Source: CAJQGY01 sp964417685 (GTDB lineage Bacteria > Pseudomonadota > Gammaproteobacteria > Magnimaribacterales > D2472). From it: a stretch of DNA of 26,403 nt. This document shows positions 8,017-16,443 of the stretch, piece by piece. Made by a program: the position numbers and the translations under genes. The stretch's first letter is position 1; every line of letters starts with the position of its first letter. The stretch lies in NCBI GenBank assembly GCA_964417685.1, contig CAYQIT010000011.1:1-26403 (forward strand), read 5' to 3'. The notes under the pieces are model-generated. The model had not been told where the DNA came from, made no database searches, and saw nothing but the letters and a program-made list of their open reading frames with translations.

Positions 8017-8246
8017 ACAACCTTGTTTATTGGCTGTTAAAAACTTGTTTAAGTAATTTTGTTTTTTTTATTACCCACAACTTATCATCAGTTAACAAGT
8101 TGCTATATTTACATACCTACAAACATTCTTATACATTAAAAAAAACCTATTAAAACAAGCCAAATTTAACTTATTAACATAAAATCACTTTACTTATAGA
8201 AATAACTAAAAGTATATAATCTAGATATTATTGTATTTAATAAAAT
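8017..8246. other. AT-rich intergenic gap between mnmE and mnmG, candidate replication origin or skew switch
   Basis: No gene is seen in these 230 bp. A one-mismatch DnaA box (TTACCCACA) is at 8071-8079. An inverted repeat AACTTGTT (8042-8049) / AACAAGTT (8094-8101) is present; AACTTGTTT also flanks the DnaA box at 4617-4625. T- and A-rich runs occur around 8061-8070 and 8138-8147. In enteric bacteria oriC adjoins mnmG (gidA), so this is a plausible origin, but the low number of recognisable DnaA boxes keeps the call weak. Confidence 0.4.
8215..8220 (+). promoter_or_regulatory. Probable -10 element for the mnmG operon
   Basis: A perfect TATAAT, in the context AAAGTATATAAT, lies 26 bp before the mnmG ATG, giving a very short leader without a Shine-Dalgarno. 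No good -35 is seen. The same AAAGTATATAAT string precedes the DUF805 gene at 22434-22445. Confidence 0.5.
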
Positions 8247-10094
8247 ATGTATTCATTTGATGTAATTGTTGTTGGTGGAGGTCATGCGGGTGTGGAGGCA
8301 GCCCATGCTGTGCATAGGGCTGGGCTATCGTGCGCGCTAATAACATTTGAAAAAAACAAGATTGGTCAAATGTCGTGCAACCCAGCTATTGGGGGTCTTG
8401 GTAAATCTCATATCGTTAGAGAGATTGATGCTCTCGGGGGAATCATGCCTCTTGCTACAGACGCAGCTGGTATTCAGTACAGAACCTTAAACACAAGAAA
8501 GGGATTTGCTGTTCAAGCTCTTCGTGTTCAATGCGATAGGTATTTGTATAAAAAAGCCATTCAAAAAGAAATAGAAAAAACAACAATTAAAATTTATGAG
8601 GATGAGGTTGTTGATTTAATTATTGAGCAAAATTGCGTAAAAGGTGTTCTAACAAAATCAGATCAAATTTTTGCGAAAAAAGTGGTGTTAACAACAGGGA
8701 CGTTTTTAAATGGTGTGATGTTTACAGGAAGAGAGAGGGTAAGTGGTGGCAGGTTCGGAGATAAACCCTCAATACCTCTATCTGAAAGACTTTACGACCT
8801 TCAACTTCCTATGGGAAGGTTAAAAACAGGCACCCCAGCAAGAATTAAGATGTCCAGCTTGGACTTGTCTGTTATGGAGGAGCAGCCTGGAGAAAACCCA
8901 ACACCATGGATGACTCTTACAAAAAACAAGCCCAGTCACGTTGAGCAACTTTCTTGCTACATAACAAGAACAAACAAAAAAACACACGAAATAATAAACA
9001 AAAACATTGAGCTATCTGCTATGTATTCTGGGAACATAGTTGGTATAGGACCAAGGTATTGCCCATCTATCGAGGATAAAATCTTTAAATTTGCATCAAA
9101 GGAAAGCCATCAAATATTTATAGAGCCAGAGGGCATAGGTGTGGATTTGGTATATCCAAACGGCATATCAACAAGCTTACCAAAAGACATACAGGAGAAA
9201 TTTATAAAATCCATAAAAGGAATGGAAGATTCAGTTATTACGGAGTTTGGTTATGCGGTTGAGTATGATTTTATTGATCCCAGATCTCTCCACCAAACAC
9301 TTGAAACAAGATATTTGAAAAATCTTTTTCTTGCAGGCCAAATTAATGGAACCACGGGTTATGAAGAAGCAGCCGCCCAGGGTCTTATGGCTGGCACCAA
9401 CGCAACCAACCAGATAAAAAAACAGAACGATTTTATTTTAGATAGAAGCGAGGCCTATATAGGTGTTCTTGTTGACGATCTTACAACACACGGTATCACC
9501 GAACCATATAGAATGTTTACCAGCAGAGCTGAGCACCGACTTTTACTATCTCAAAACAACGCAGAGCAAAGACTTTTAACAAAAGCCCATGAAAACAAGC
9601 TTATCTCAAAAGACAGAATGGAGGACCATAAAAACAACGAGGAAAAGTATAGTCAATTTATCAACTCAGAACTAAAAAAAACAAAAACCAAAAACTTTCT
9701 CGACAACAACAAAAAAGAGGTAAACCTTAAAGAAAAGAAGAGCCTGTATGACCTTCTTTCAAGACCAGACATAAACCAAGAAGAACTATATCAACCATCT
9801 TCAGACAACAAAAAACACTATCAGCGAGCATGTGTTGAGATAAGGTATGCGGGCTATATAAAAAAACAAAAAAGGGAAATTGAGAAAAACAAAAAACAAA
9901 ACCTAAAAAAAATACCAGAAAGTTTTTCTTATGACGACATAAGCGGGCTCTCAAACGAAGTTAAGGAAAAACTAAACAAATCAAGACCCAACACCATTGG
10001 CTCAGCAGCAAGAATAGAGGGGGTGACCCCAGCCGCAATAAACATAATTCTAGTTACAATGAAGAAACAAGAGCTAGAAAAAAACAATGCCTAA
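8247..10094 (+). CDS. mnmG: tRNA uridine 5-carboxymethylaminomethyl modification enzyme MnmG (GidA)
   Basis: FAD-dependent partner of MnmE in wobble-uridine modification. The 615 aa length is near normal (E. coli 629). The dinucleotide-binding motif VVGGGHAGVEAA is at about residues 8-19, MSCNPAIGGLGKSHIVREID follows near 43, and FLAGQINGTTGYEEAAAQGL is the conserved C-terminal FAD segment near 365. The coding strand is very A-rich with many AAA and AAC codons, in contrast to G/T-rich mnmE. The stop overlaps rsmG by 8 bp. Confidence 0.97.
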   Translation: MYSFDVIVVGGGHAGVEAAHAVHRAGLSCALITFEKNKIGQMSCNPAIGGLGKSHIVREIDALGGIMPLATDAAGIQYRTLNTRKGFAVQALRVQCDRYLYKKAIQKEIEKTTIKIYEDEVVDLIIEQNCVKGVLTKSDQIFAKKVVLTTGTFLNGVMFTGRERVSGGRFGDKPSIPLSERLYDLQLPMGRLKTGTPARIKMSSLDLSVMEEQPGENPTPWMTLTKNKPSHVEQLSCYITRTNKKTHEIINKNIELSAMYSGNIVGIGPRYCPSIEDKIFKFASKESHQIFIEPEGIGVDLVYPNGISTSLPKDIQEKFIKSIKGMEDSVITEFGYAVEYDFIDPRSLHQTLETRYLKNLFLAGQINGTTGYEEAAAQGLMAGTNATNQIKKQNDFILDRSEAYIGVLVDDLTTHGITEPYRMFTSRAEHRLLLSQNNAEQRLLTKAHENKLISKDRMEDHKNNEEKYSQFINSELKKTKTKNFLDNNKKEVNLKEKKSLYDLLSRPDINQEELYQPSSDNKKHYQRACVEIRYAGYIKKQKREIEKNKKQNLKKIPESFSYDDISGLSNEVKEKLNKSRPNTIGSAARIEGVTPAAINIILVTMKKQELEKNNA

Positions 10095-10668
10095 CCCAGA
10101 ACATAAAGAAAAGATTTATCAGTTTGTAAACAAAGCAACACAATTCAACAAACACCACAATATTTTTCAAAGAACCAGCGCCGAAGAGGTATTGAAAAAA
10201 GACGTCGAAGAGTCGCTACAAATAAACCCCCACATTTCAAAACATGACACCATTCTTGATATTGGTTCGGGGGGCGGCTTCCCCGGAGCGGTGATCGCCA
10301 TCTCAAACCCCAAAACCCAAACCCATTTAGTTGAAAGCAACCAGAAAAAAGCCTACTTTTTGAAACAAATTAAACACGACCTGTTCCTTGATAACATGAT
10401 AGTTCACAACCAAAGAATAGAAACACACAACAACCTTGGTGAATTCAGTCTTATAACAGCAAGAGCTTTTGCAACTATCAAAAAAATATTAACACTATCT
10501 GAAAACAATCTTCTTCAAAGCGGAAAATATATTTTATTTAAGGGAACAAAAAACAAAATCAAAGAAGAATTAACATCATTAAACACAAACAAATTTAAGT
10601 ATGAAATAATCGAACAAGATAACAAAGAAAAAGAAAGGCATTTTGTAGTTATAAAAAAGCATGAATAA
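10087..10668 (+). CDS. rsmG: 16S rRNA (guanine-527-N7)-methyltransferase RsmG (GidB)
   Basis: SAM-dependent methyltransferase acting on G527 of 16S rRNA. The product is 193 aa (E. coli 207). The SAM-binding motif LDIGSGGGFPG is at about residues 57-67, followed by the acidic motif II region HLVESNQKKAYFL. The family's N-terminal NKHHNIFQRTSAEEVLKKDV block is recognisable. The ATG overlaps the mnmG stop (ATGCCTAA) and its stop overlaps the parA start in the same way, implying coupled translation. Confidence 0.95.
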   Translation: MPNPEHKEKIYQFVNKATQFNKHHNIFQRTSAEEVLKKDVEESLQINPHISKHDTILDIGSGGGFPGAVIAISNPKTQTHLVESNQKKAYFLKQIKHDLFLDNMIVHNQRIETHNNLGEFSLITARAFATIKKILTLSENNLLQSGKYILFKGTKNKIKEELTSLNTNKFKYEIIEQDNKEKERHFVVIKKHE

Positions 10669-11422
10669 AGTAATCGCAATAGCAAATCAAAAAGGAGGGG
10701 TGGGCAAGACCACAACAGCAGTGAACCTAGCCGCAAGCCTTGCCGCAACAAATCGAAGAGTTTTGCTTATAGACCTTGATCCCCAAGGAAACGCCACTAC
10801 CGCCTCTGGAATCAAAGAAGAAAGACCAAACACCTTATGCGAACCACTTTTCAACAACATAGAGCCATCGGACTGTTTGTATAGCTCTCCGGATGGTTAC
10901 AAAATAATCCCTGGATCACAGGACTTAATCGCCCTTGATGTGGCCATCAGAGAACAAGAAAAACAAGGCTACCTTCGCAAAGCGCTATTTACAATTGAAG
11001 ATAATTTTGACTACACAATAATTGACACACCGCCAACACTCAACCAGCTCACAATAGAGGCTCTAATGGCGGCCTCCGGAACCCTTATTCCACTTCAGTG
11101 TGAATATTATTCGCTTGAGGGGGTAGCCGGGTTAATGGAAACAATCAAAACCATATCTGATAACAATATGGCAAACAATAGAGTAATTGGCATAATCAGA
11201 ACAATGGTAGATTTAAGAAACAATCTTGCAAAAGAGGTCTCAGCTGAGCTCGAAAACCATTTTCCACATCTTGTATTTAACACCCTCATACCAAGAAATG
11301 TAAAGCTTGCAGAGGCTCCCAGCCACAAAACATCAGGAATTAAATATATGCCAGACTCATATGGGGCAAAAGCATATTTAGCGCTAACAGGCGAATTAAT
11401 AAGGAAGGTCGAAAATGTCTGA
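10661..11422 (+). CDS. parA: Chromosome partitioning ATPase ParA (Soj)
   Basis: Deviant-Walker ATPase that forms a nucleoid-bound gradient and pulls ParB-parS complexes apart. The 253 aa length is typical of the chromosomal type without an N-terminal helix-turn-helix. The deviant Walker A KGGVGKTT is at residues 11-18, preceded by IAIANQ; LLIDLDPQGNAT and DYTIIDTPP are the A' and B motifs. It overlaps rsmG and parB by 8 bp each. Its target site is probably the parS in recF. Confidence 0.96.
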   Translation: MNKVIAIANQKGGVGKTTTAVNLAASLAATNRRVLLIDLDPQGNATTASGIKEERPNTLCEPLFNNIEPSDCLYSSPDGYKIIPGSQDLIALDVAIREQEKQGYLRKALFTIEDNFDYTIIDTPPTLNQLTIEALMAASGTLIPLQCEYYSLEGVAGLMETIKTISDNNMANNRVIGIIRTMVDLRNNLAKEVSAELENHFPHLVFNTLIPRNVKLAEAPSHKTSGIKYMPDSYGAKAYLALTGELIRKVENV

Positions 11423-12248
11423 TAACAACAAAACACTAAACAGGGGCCTAGATGCCCTGCTTGGCTCCAAAGGAACAACAAAAAGAACCGTGCAAGAGGT
11501 TGGGCTTGAACAAATAAACGCAGGAAGATTTCAACCAAGAGAAAACTTTAACGAAGAATCTTTGAACGAATTAACAAAATCTATTAAAAAACACGGCGTG
11601 CTCTCACCAATACTGGTCAGAGAACTTGGCTTAAACAAATACGAAGTAATCGCTGGAGAAAGGCGGCTAAGAGCCTCTCTTAAAGCGGGCCTAGAAACCA
11701 TACCATGTTTGATAGACCAAAAAAAAGACCAAGACGCGCTTGAGTCGGCCTTAATAGAAAACTTGCAAAGAGAAGATCTAAACGCAGTCGAGGAGGCTAG
11801 GGGCTATGACAGATTAAAAAGAGAGTTTGGTTTAACACAAGACGAGGTCGCAACATCAACAGGAAAAGCAAGAAGCACAATCGCAAACTCACTTAGGATT
11901 TTATCCTTACCTCAAAAGGTCCTAGATTACCTTACCGCAGGAAAAATAGAAAAAGGACACGCAAAGCTTCTTGCCTCTCTTGATGCAAAAGAGGCTGAAA
12001 AAGCCGCAGAAAACATCGTAAAAAACAAACTAACAGTAAGAGACCTAAGTAAAACCTCAAACACCAACAAGAAAAACAAACAAACAAAAGAAAAACAAAC
12101 AGATGTGCTTCTTATAGAGCAAGAAATGTCCGATAACTTTGGTCACCAAATCTCAATTGAGGCAAAAAACAAACAAAAAGGAGTTGTACAAATTTCATAC
12201 AAAACCTCCGATGAGCTAGAGACGATCATTTCTAAAATCTTAAACTAG
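11415..12248 (+). CDS. parB: Chromosome partitioning protein ParB (Spo0J)
   Basis: CTP-dependent DNA clamp that loads at parS and spreads, the cargo of ParA. The 277 aa show the N-terminal GLDALLG motif typical of chromosomal ParB, the CTP-binding motif GERRLRA at residues 81-87, ALIENLQREDLNAVEEA near 112-128, and a helix-turn-helix (LTQDEVATSTGKARSTIANSLR) that recognises parS. A lysine-rich linker and a C-terminal dimerisation domain follow. The ATG overlaps the parA stop (ATGTCTGA). It is the last gene before the atp promoter. Confidence 0.96.
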   Translation: MSDNNKTLNRGLDALLGSKGTTKRTVQEVGLEQINAGRFQPRENFNEESLNELTKSIKKHGVLSPILVRELGLNKYEVIAGERRLRASLKAGLETIPCLIDQKKDQDALESALIENLQREDLNAVEEARGYDRLKREFGLTQDEVATSTGKARSTIANSLRILSLPQKVLDYLTAGKIEKGHAKLLASLDAKEAEKAAENIVKNKLTVRDLSKTSNTNKKNKQTKEKQTDVLLIEQEMSDNFGHQISIEAKNKQKGVVQISYKTSDELETIISKILN

Positions 12249-12289
12249 AAACACATATTTTTTATTTTTTAAATAAAACAACAAACACC

Positions 12290-12318
12290 TTGTTAATGGG
12301 GTGATATATTTCTATAAT
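12290..12318 (+). promoter_or_regulatory. Sigma70-type promoter of the atp operon
   Basis: A -35-like TTGTTA at 12290-12295 is separated by 17 bp from a perfect -10 TATAAT at 12313-12318. The predicted start lies about 15-20 bp before the atpI start codon. This is the best-formed promoter in the window and fits a highly expressed operon. Confidence 0.75.
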
Positions 12319-12341
12319 TGCGCCCAATTATTAATTAATAA

Positions 12342-12659
12342 GTGAAAATAAACTGGGTAAAAAAACAATACTTGCCGCTTATAATCGGCGCTTTGATTTT
12401 TTGCTTATACATAGATATCAATTTGTTAGCAATTACTCTTACATATACTCTTTCACTAACCGTTTTGTTTTTGGTTGGGAAAAAAATTGCCGACCCCTCT
12501 GTCTATGTTTTTTATAGTTGGTTTGTTAAATGGGCTATGTTTGTTGCTTTCACTGCTTTTGCGGTTATAAACCTAACCCCAATTTATTTTTACGCAATGT
12601 TTATTTTTATAGTAGTAAATATATTTTTAAGCCCCATGCTAGAGGTTAAACAAAACTAA
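12342..12659 (+). CDS. atpI: ATP synthase accessory protein I
   Basis: A 105-aa hydrophobic protein with about four membrane segments, first gene of the atp operon. AtpI proteins are poorly conserved and are thought to help assemble the c-ring or import ions. The call rests mainly on its position directly before atpB, its size and its topology. The start is GTG, and the stop overlaps the atpB start by one base (TAATG). Confidence 0.8.
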   Translation: MKINWVKKQYLPLIIGALIFCLYIDINLLAITLTYTLSLTVLFLVGKKIADPSVYVFYSWFVKWAMFVAFTAFAVINLTPIYFYAMFIFIVVNIFLSPMLEVKQN

Positions 12660-13612
12660 TGGCAGCAAAAGGCACAGATTACGTAGTTGGAGCTTCTTGT
12701 CATGAGGCCGACCTTACCGTAAACGGTTACATACAACATCACTTAACCAACCTTACATATGGGAAACTTCCATATGACTCTGAGGTTTGGCACTGCAACA
12801 AAGAAACTCATACATGGGATATGCCAACAATAGTGCCAGCAGACACATGGACTTTTGCGCATGGCTCTACTCAAGCTGCTGATATGGGTTTTTGGGCGTT
12901 TAATGTTGATTCGATTGGCTGGTCAATTTTTTTAGGAGCATTGTTTCTTGGTATTTTTAAATGGGCCATACCCAAAAATACAGACACCCCATCCGGCTTA
13001 CAAAACTTTGTTGAAATGTGTATAGAGTTTGTAGATGACAACGTGCAATCTCTTTTTGGTTCAACCAACAATAAACTAATTGCACCACTTGCCCTTACTG
13101 TTTTTGTGTGGATTTTGTTTATGAACTTAATGGATCTTGTCCCAGTGGACTTTATTCCCGAGCTTGCAAAATCATTAGGGGTTGAATATTTCAAAGTTGT
13201 TCCAACAACAGACCCCAACATAACACTGGGCATGGCTTTTGCTATTTTTATACTAACAATTTATTACAGCATAAAAATAAAAGGTACCAAAGCCTTTATT
13301 GCTGAGCTCACACTCCATCCTTTTGGCAAATGGCTAATACCTGTCAACTTTGTTCTTGAGATGGTTAATTTTATTGCAAAACCAATTTCGCTTGGCTTGA
13401 GGCTATTTGGCAACCTGTATGCTGGCGAGATGATATTTATTTTGATAGCGTTAATGTTGTTTTTTAATAGCGTGTTAATTGGCATGCTTGGTATAGGGCT
13501 TCATTTGGTTTGGGCGCTTTTCCACATACTTATTGTGGCATTACAGGCATTTATTTTTATGGCATTAACCATTGCTTATTTAGCAATGGCACATGAAACA
13601 GAGGAACACTAG
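12659..13612 (+). CDS. atpB: ATP synthase F0 subunit a
   Basis: Forms the proton half-channels against the c-ring. The essential arginine is present in LGLRLFGNLYAGE. The product is 317 aa, longer than E. coli (271) or Pseudomonas (about 289). The extra length is mostly an insertion of about 25 residues near positions 39-63, between the conserved GYIQHHLTNLTYG and TWTFAHG blocks. The N-terminal 70 residues are rich in Cys and His (C14, H15, H27, H28, H45, C46, H51, H68). It overlaps atpI by one base. Confidence 0.97.
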   Translation: MAAKGTDYVVGASCHEADLTVNGYIQHHLTNLTYGKLPYDSEVWHCNKETHTWDMPTIVPADTWTFAHGSTQAADMGFWAFNVDSIGWSIFLGALFLGIFKWAIPKNTDTPSGLQNFVEMCIEFVDDNVQSLFGSTNNKLIAPLALTVFVWILFMNLMDLVPVDFIPELAKSLGVEYFKVVPTTDPNITLGMAFAIFILTIYYSIKIKGTKAFIAELTLHPFGKWLIPVNFVLEMVNFIAKPISLGLRLFGNLYAGEMIFILIALMLFFNSVLIGMLGIGLHLVWALFHILIVALQAFIFMALTIAYLAMAHETEEH

Positions 13613-13635
13613 TCCTCAAAATATAGGAGAAAAAA

Positions 13636-13857
13636 ATGGAATATAGTATTTTAGCAGCAGGTCTCACAATGGGACTATCAGCGATCGGAGCCGGGATCGG
13701 CGTGGGTGTATTGGGCAGCAAGTTTATCGAGGCTGCAGCAAGACAGCCAGAGCTTATACCAATGCTGCGTGGTCAGTTCTTCCTAATGATGGGTCTTACT
13801 GATGCTGTTCCAATGATCGGAGTGGGTCTTGGAATGTATATGCTTTTTGCAATATAA
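13636..13857 (+). CDS. atpE: ATP synthase F0 subunit c
   Basis: The 73-aa hairpin that forms the rotor ring. Two membrane helices flank the polar loop AARQPELIP. The proton-binding aspartate is D56 in GLTDAVPMIGVGLGMY, matching E. coli Asp61; the residues around it suggest a proton rather than sodium enzyme. A strong Shine-Dalgarno AGGAGA (13625-13630) stands out in a region where few genes have one, consistent with the high copy number of this subunit. Confidence 0.98.
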   Translation: MEYSILAAGLTMGLSAIGAGIGVGVLGSKFIEAAARQPELIPMLRGQFFLMMGLTDAVPMIGVGLGMYMLFAI

Positions 13858-13875
13858 GAGAGAAGAAATTAGAAG

Positions 13876-14346
13876 ATGAACATAAACGCAACCTTAATTG
13901 CACAAGCGGTAGTTTTTGTAATTTTTGTGGTTATATGCATGAAATATATATACCCACAAATATTAGCTGTTATGCAAGAAAGAGAAAAAAGAATATCAGA
14001 TGGCCTGGAGGCAGCTAAAAAAGCAGACGACTCGCTTGAAGAAGCCAAATTGGCTTCGGATAAAGAGCTAAACAAAGCCAAAGAAGAAGCAGCTGATATA
14101 TTAAAGAAAGCAAACACTCGAGCCTCTCAAATCGTTGCCGATGCTTCAAACAAAGCAGAGGCAGAGGCAGAAAAAATCATGACAGCAGCTTCTGCAAGCG
14201 TTGCAAACGAAACCAATAGAGCCAAAGAAGAGCTAAGACAACAGATGTCAGACATTATCATTGACACCACAGAAAAAATTCTCGGGGACGAGATTTCACC
14301 TGAAAAACATAATGATATTCTGAAAAAGGCTGCACAGGAGCTTTAA
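13876..14346 (+). CDS. atpF: ATP synthase F0 subunit b
   Basis: Peripheral stalk subunit of 156 aa: one N-terminal membrane helix (about residues 5-27, ending at ICMKYIYP) and a long charged, alanine-rich helix that dimerises as a coiled coil. The segment MQEREKRISDGLEAAKKAD is typical of the gammaproteobacterial family. The stop overlaps the atpH start by one base (TAATG). Confidence 0.97.
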   Translation: MNINATLIAQAVVFVIFVVICMKYIYPQILAVMQEREKRISDGLEAAKKADDSLEEAKLASDKELNKAKEEAADILKKANTRASQIVADASNKAEAEAEKIMTAASASVANETNRAKEELRQQMSDIIIDTTEKILGDEISPEKHNDILKKAAQEL

Positions 14347-14882
14347 TGATTGAATTAACACCCTTAGCAAGGCCATACGCAAAAGCAATATTTGCTACTG
14401 CTTTGGACGACAAAAGTCTGGAAGAAACATCTAACGAGCTTCACACAATTACATTAGCAACCAGTTCTCCTGAGGTCACTAATGCAATTGAAGATCCTAA
14501 AATGTCCAGAAAACAAGTTGTCGACTTGCTAATGGAGCTTTTCAGCAAAGAGGTTTCTCAAAAATCTGAAAAGCTACTATTAATTCTTGCAGAGAATAAA
14601 AGATTAAACCTTCTTGACACAATCTATCAACTTTACGTTGAGTTGGTGCAGGAACATAAAAGTCAAAAATCAATAGAGGTTTTTGTTGCCTCTGATCCAA
14701 GCGAAGACGCCAAAGAAAAAATAGAAACCAAGCTTTATGCTTCTTATGGCAGTGACGCTAAAATAACTTTTTCAAAAGACCCAAAAATGATGGGCGGCCT
14801 AACTATTAAAGTGGGCGACGAAACACTAGACCTTTCCATAAGAGGAAAAGTCAACAAACTTGTAAACCAATTAAATTTTTAA
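14346..14882 (+). CDS. atpH: ATP synthase F1 subunit delta
   Basis: Connects the peripheral stalk to the top of F1. The 178-aa length is typical. The N-terminus LARPYAKAIFATALD and the C-terminal KMMGGLTIKVGDETLDLSIRGKVNKL are family hallmarks. It starts at the atpF stop and ends 9 bp before atpA. Confidence 0.97.
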   Translation: MIELTPLARPYAKAIFATALDDKSLEETSNELHTITLATSSPEVTNAIEDPKMSRKQVVDLLMELFSKEVSQKSEKLLLILAENKRLNLLDTIYQLYVELVQEHKSQKSIEVFVASDPSEDAKEKIETKLYASYGSDAKITFSKDPKMMGGLTIKVGDETLDLSIRGKVNKLVNQLNF

Positions 14883-14891
14883 GGTGAAAAT

Positions 14892-16436
14892 ATGAGTCAA
14901 CTAAATCCATCAGAAATATCCAGCGTTTTAAAAGAAAAAATAGCTGGTCTGGATCTTTCAGCTGAAAGAAAAAACGAGGGCATTATTGTCAGCGTTTCAG
15001 ACGGTATCGTAAGAATACATGGCATGGGGGATGTTATGTATGGTGAGGTTATTGAATTTGAAAATGGCACAAAAGGCATGGCGCTAAACCTAGAACAAGA
15101 TTCAGTTGGTGCTGTTGTATTGGGTGATTACCTTGGGCTAGTTGAAGGACAGAAAGCTGTTTGTACGGGCAAGGTTTTAGAGGTTCCTGTTGGAGAGGGC
15201 CTACTAGGAAGGGTGGTAAATACACTTGGAACACCTATTGATGGCAAGGGAGAAATTAAGGCACAAGGCACATCTCCTGTAGAAGTGGTTGCCCCTGGTG
15301 TTATCGCTAGACAGTCTGTTGACCAACCAGTTCAAATTGGACTAAAAGCTGTTGATGCAATGGTGCCCATTGGTAGAGGCCAAAGGGAGTTAATCATCGG
15401 CGACAGACAAACGGGTAAAACAGCTGTTGCTATCGACGCCATTATTAACCAAAAAGGAACAGGTATTAAATGTATCTATGTTGCTATTGGTCAAAAACAG
15501 TCAACAGTTGCTAATGTTGTCAGGAAGCTTGAAGAGCATGGGGCTATGGAGCACACAATTGTTGTTTCTGCTACCGCAGCCGATCCTGCACCAATGCAAT
15601 ATTTGTCTGCTTATTCTGGTTGCGCAATGGGAGAGTATTTTAGAGATAGGGGAGAAGATGCTCTTATTGTTTACGATGATCTTTCAAAACAGGCTGTTGC
15701 ATACAGACAGGTATCTTTGCTATTAAAAAGGCCTCCTGGAAGGGAAGCATATCCTGGTGATGTTTTTTACCTTCATTCAAGATTGTTAGAGAGAGCTGCA
15801 AGGGTAAATGCAGAATATGTTGAACAAGTAACAGGTGGAGAGGTTAAGGGTAAAACAGGATCCTTAACAGCACTACCAATAATCGAAACCCTTGCTGGTG
15901 ATGTTTCTGCTTTTGTTCCAACAAATGTAATCTCTATTACCGATGGACAGATTTATTTAGAAACAGAGCTGTTTAACTCAGGTGTTAGACCAGCGATCAA
16001 CCCAGGCTTATCGGTATCAAGGGTTGGTGGATCAGCACAAACCAAAATAATGAAAAAATTAGCTGGTGGTGTTAGAACAGCTTTGGCTCAATATAGAGAG
16101 CTGGCAGCATTCTCACAGTTTGCATCTGATTTAGATGATGCAACCAAGCAGCAACTTGCAAACGGTAAGGCATTTACAGAGCTTCTTAAACAAAAACAAT
16201 ATGCTCCAATGAGTGTAGCTCAACAGGCGCTAAGCCTTTATGCGGCTGACAGGGGTTATATGGCAGATGTTGATGTTGAAAAAATATTAGATTTTGAAGC
16301 AGCACTGCATGGATATTTAACCGCAGAGAAGGGCAAGCTTGAAGAGCAAATTAATACAACAGGCGACTGGAATGATGATATTGAAAATCAGTTTAAAGAA
16401 CTTGTTGAAGACTTCAAAAAGACACAAACTTTTTAA
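14892..16436 (+). CDS. atpA: ATP synthase F1 subunit alpha
   Basis: Non-catalytic nucleotide-binding subunit of F1, 514 aa (E. coli 513). The Walker A motif GDRQTGKT is near residue 170, and the segments VIARQSVDQPVQIGLKAVDAMVPIGRGQRELI and GVRPAINPGLSVSRVGGSAQ are strongly conserved. Its coding strand is G-rich compared with the mnmG-parB block, as expected of a highly expressed gene. Confidence 0.99.
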   Translation: MSQLNPSEISSVLKEKIAGLDLSAERKNEGIIVSVSDGIVRIHGMGDVMYGEVIEFENGTKGMALNLEQDSVGAVVLGDYLGLVEGQKAVCTGKVLEVPVGEGLLGRVVNTLGTPIDGKGEIKAQGTSPVEVVAPGVIARQSVDQPVQIGLKAVDAMVPIGRGQRELIIGDRQTGKTAVAIDAIINQKGTGIKCIYVAIGQKQSTVANVVRKLEEHGAMEHTIVVSATAADPAPMQYLSAYSGCAMGEYFRDRGEDALIVYDDLSKQAVAYRQVSLLLKRPPGREAYPGDVFYLHSRLLERAARVNAEYVEQVTGGEVKGKTGSLTALPIIETLAGDVSAFVPTNVISITDGQIYLETELFNSGVRPAINPGLSVSRVGGSAQTKIMKKLAGGVRTALAQYRELAAFSQFASDLDDATKQQLANGKAFTELLKQKQYAPMSVAQQALSLYAADRGYMADVDVEKILDFEAALHGYLTAEKGKLEEQINTTGDWNDDIENQFKELVEDFKKTQTF

Positions 16437-16443
16437 TTAGAAA

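Noticed and set aside
8165..8200. dif-like sequence (TTAACATAA half-site) near the skew switch
   Set aside because: Only one arm resembles the XerD half of the enteric dif site; the other arm does not match. Not enough to call a dif site.
11107..11538. Long open frame of 143 codons on the minus strand across the parA-parB junction
   Set aside because: It is the mirror of two well-supported genes in A-rich sequence, with no protein signature of its own.
12256..12280. Possible terminator after parB (TTTTATTT / AAATAAAA)
   Set aside because: The stem has only A-T pairs with a three-base loop, so stability is too low to call.
13518..13526. Relaxed DnaA boxes inside coding sequence (TTTTCCACA here, also at 11260 and 3165)
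   Set aside because: The relaxed consensus is expected by chance in AT-rich DNA and these lie isolated inside conserved genes.
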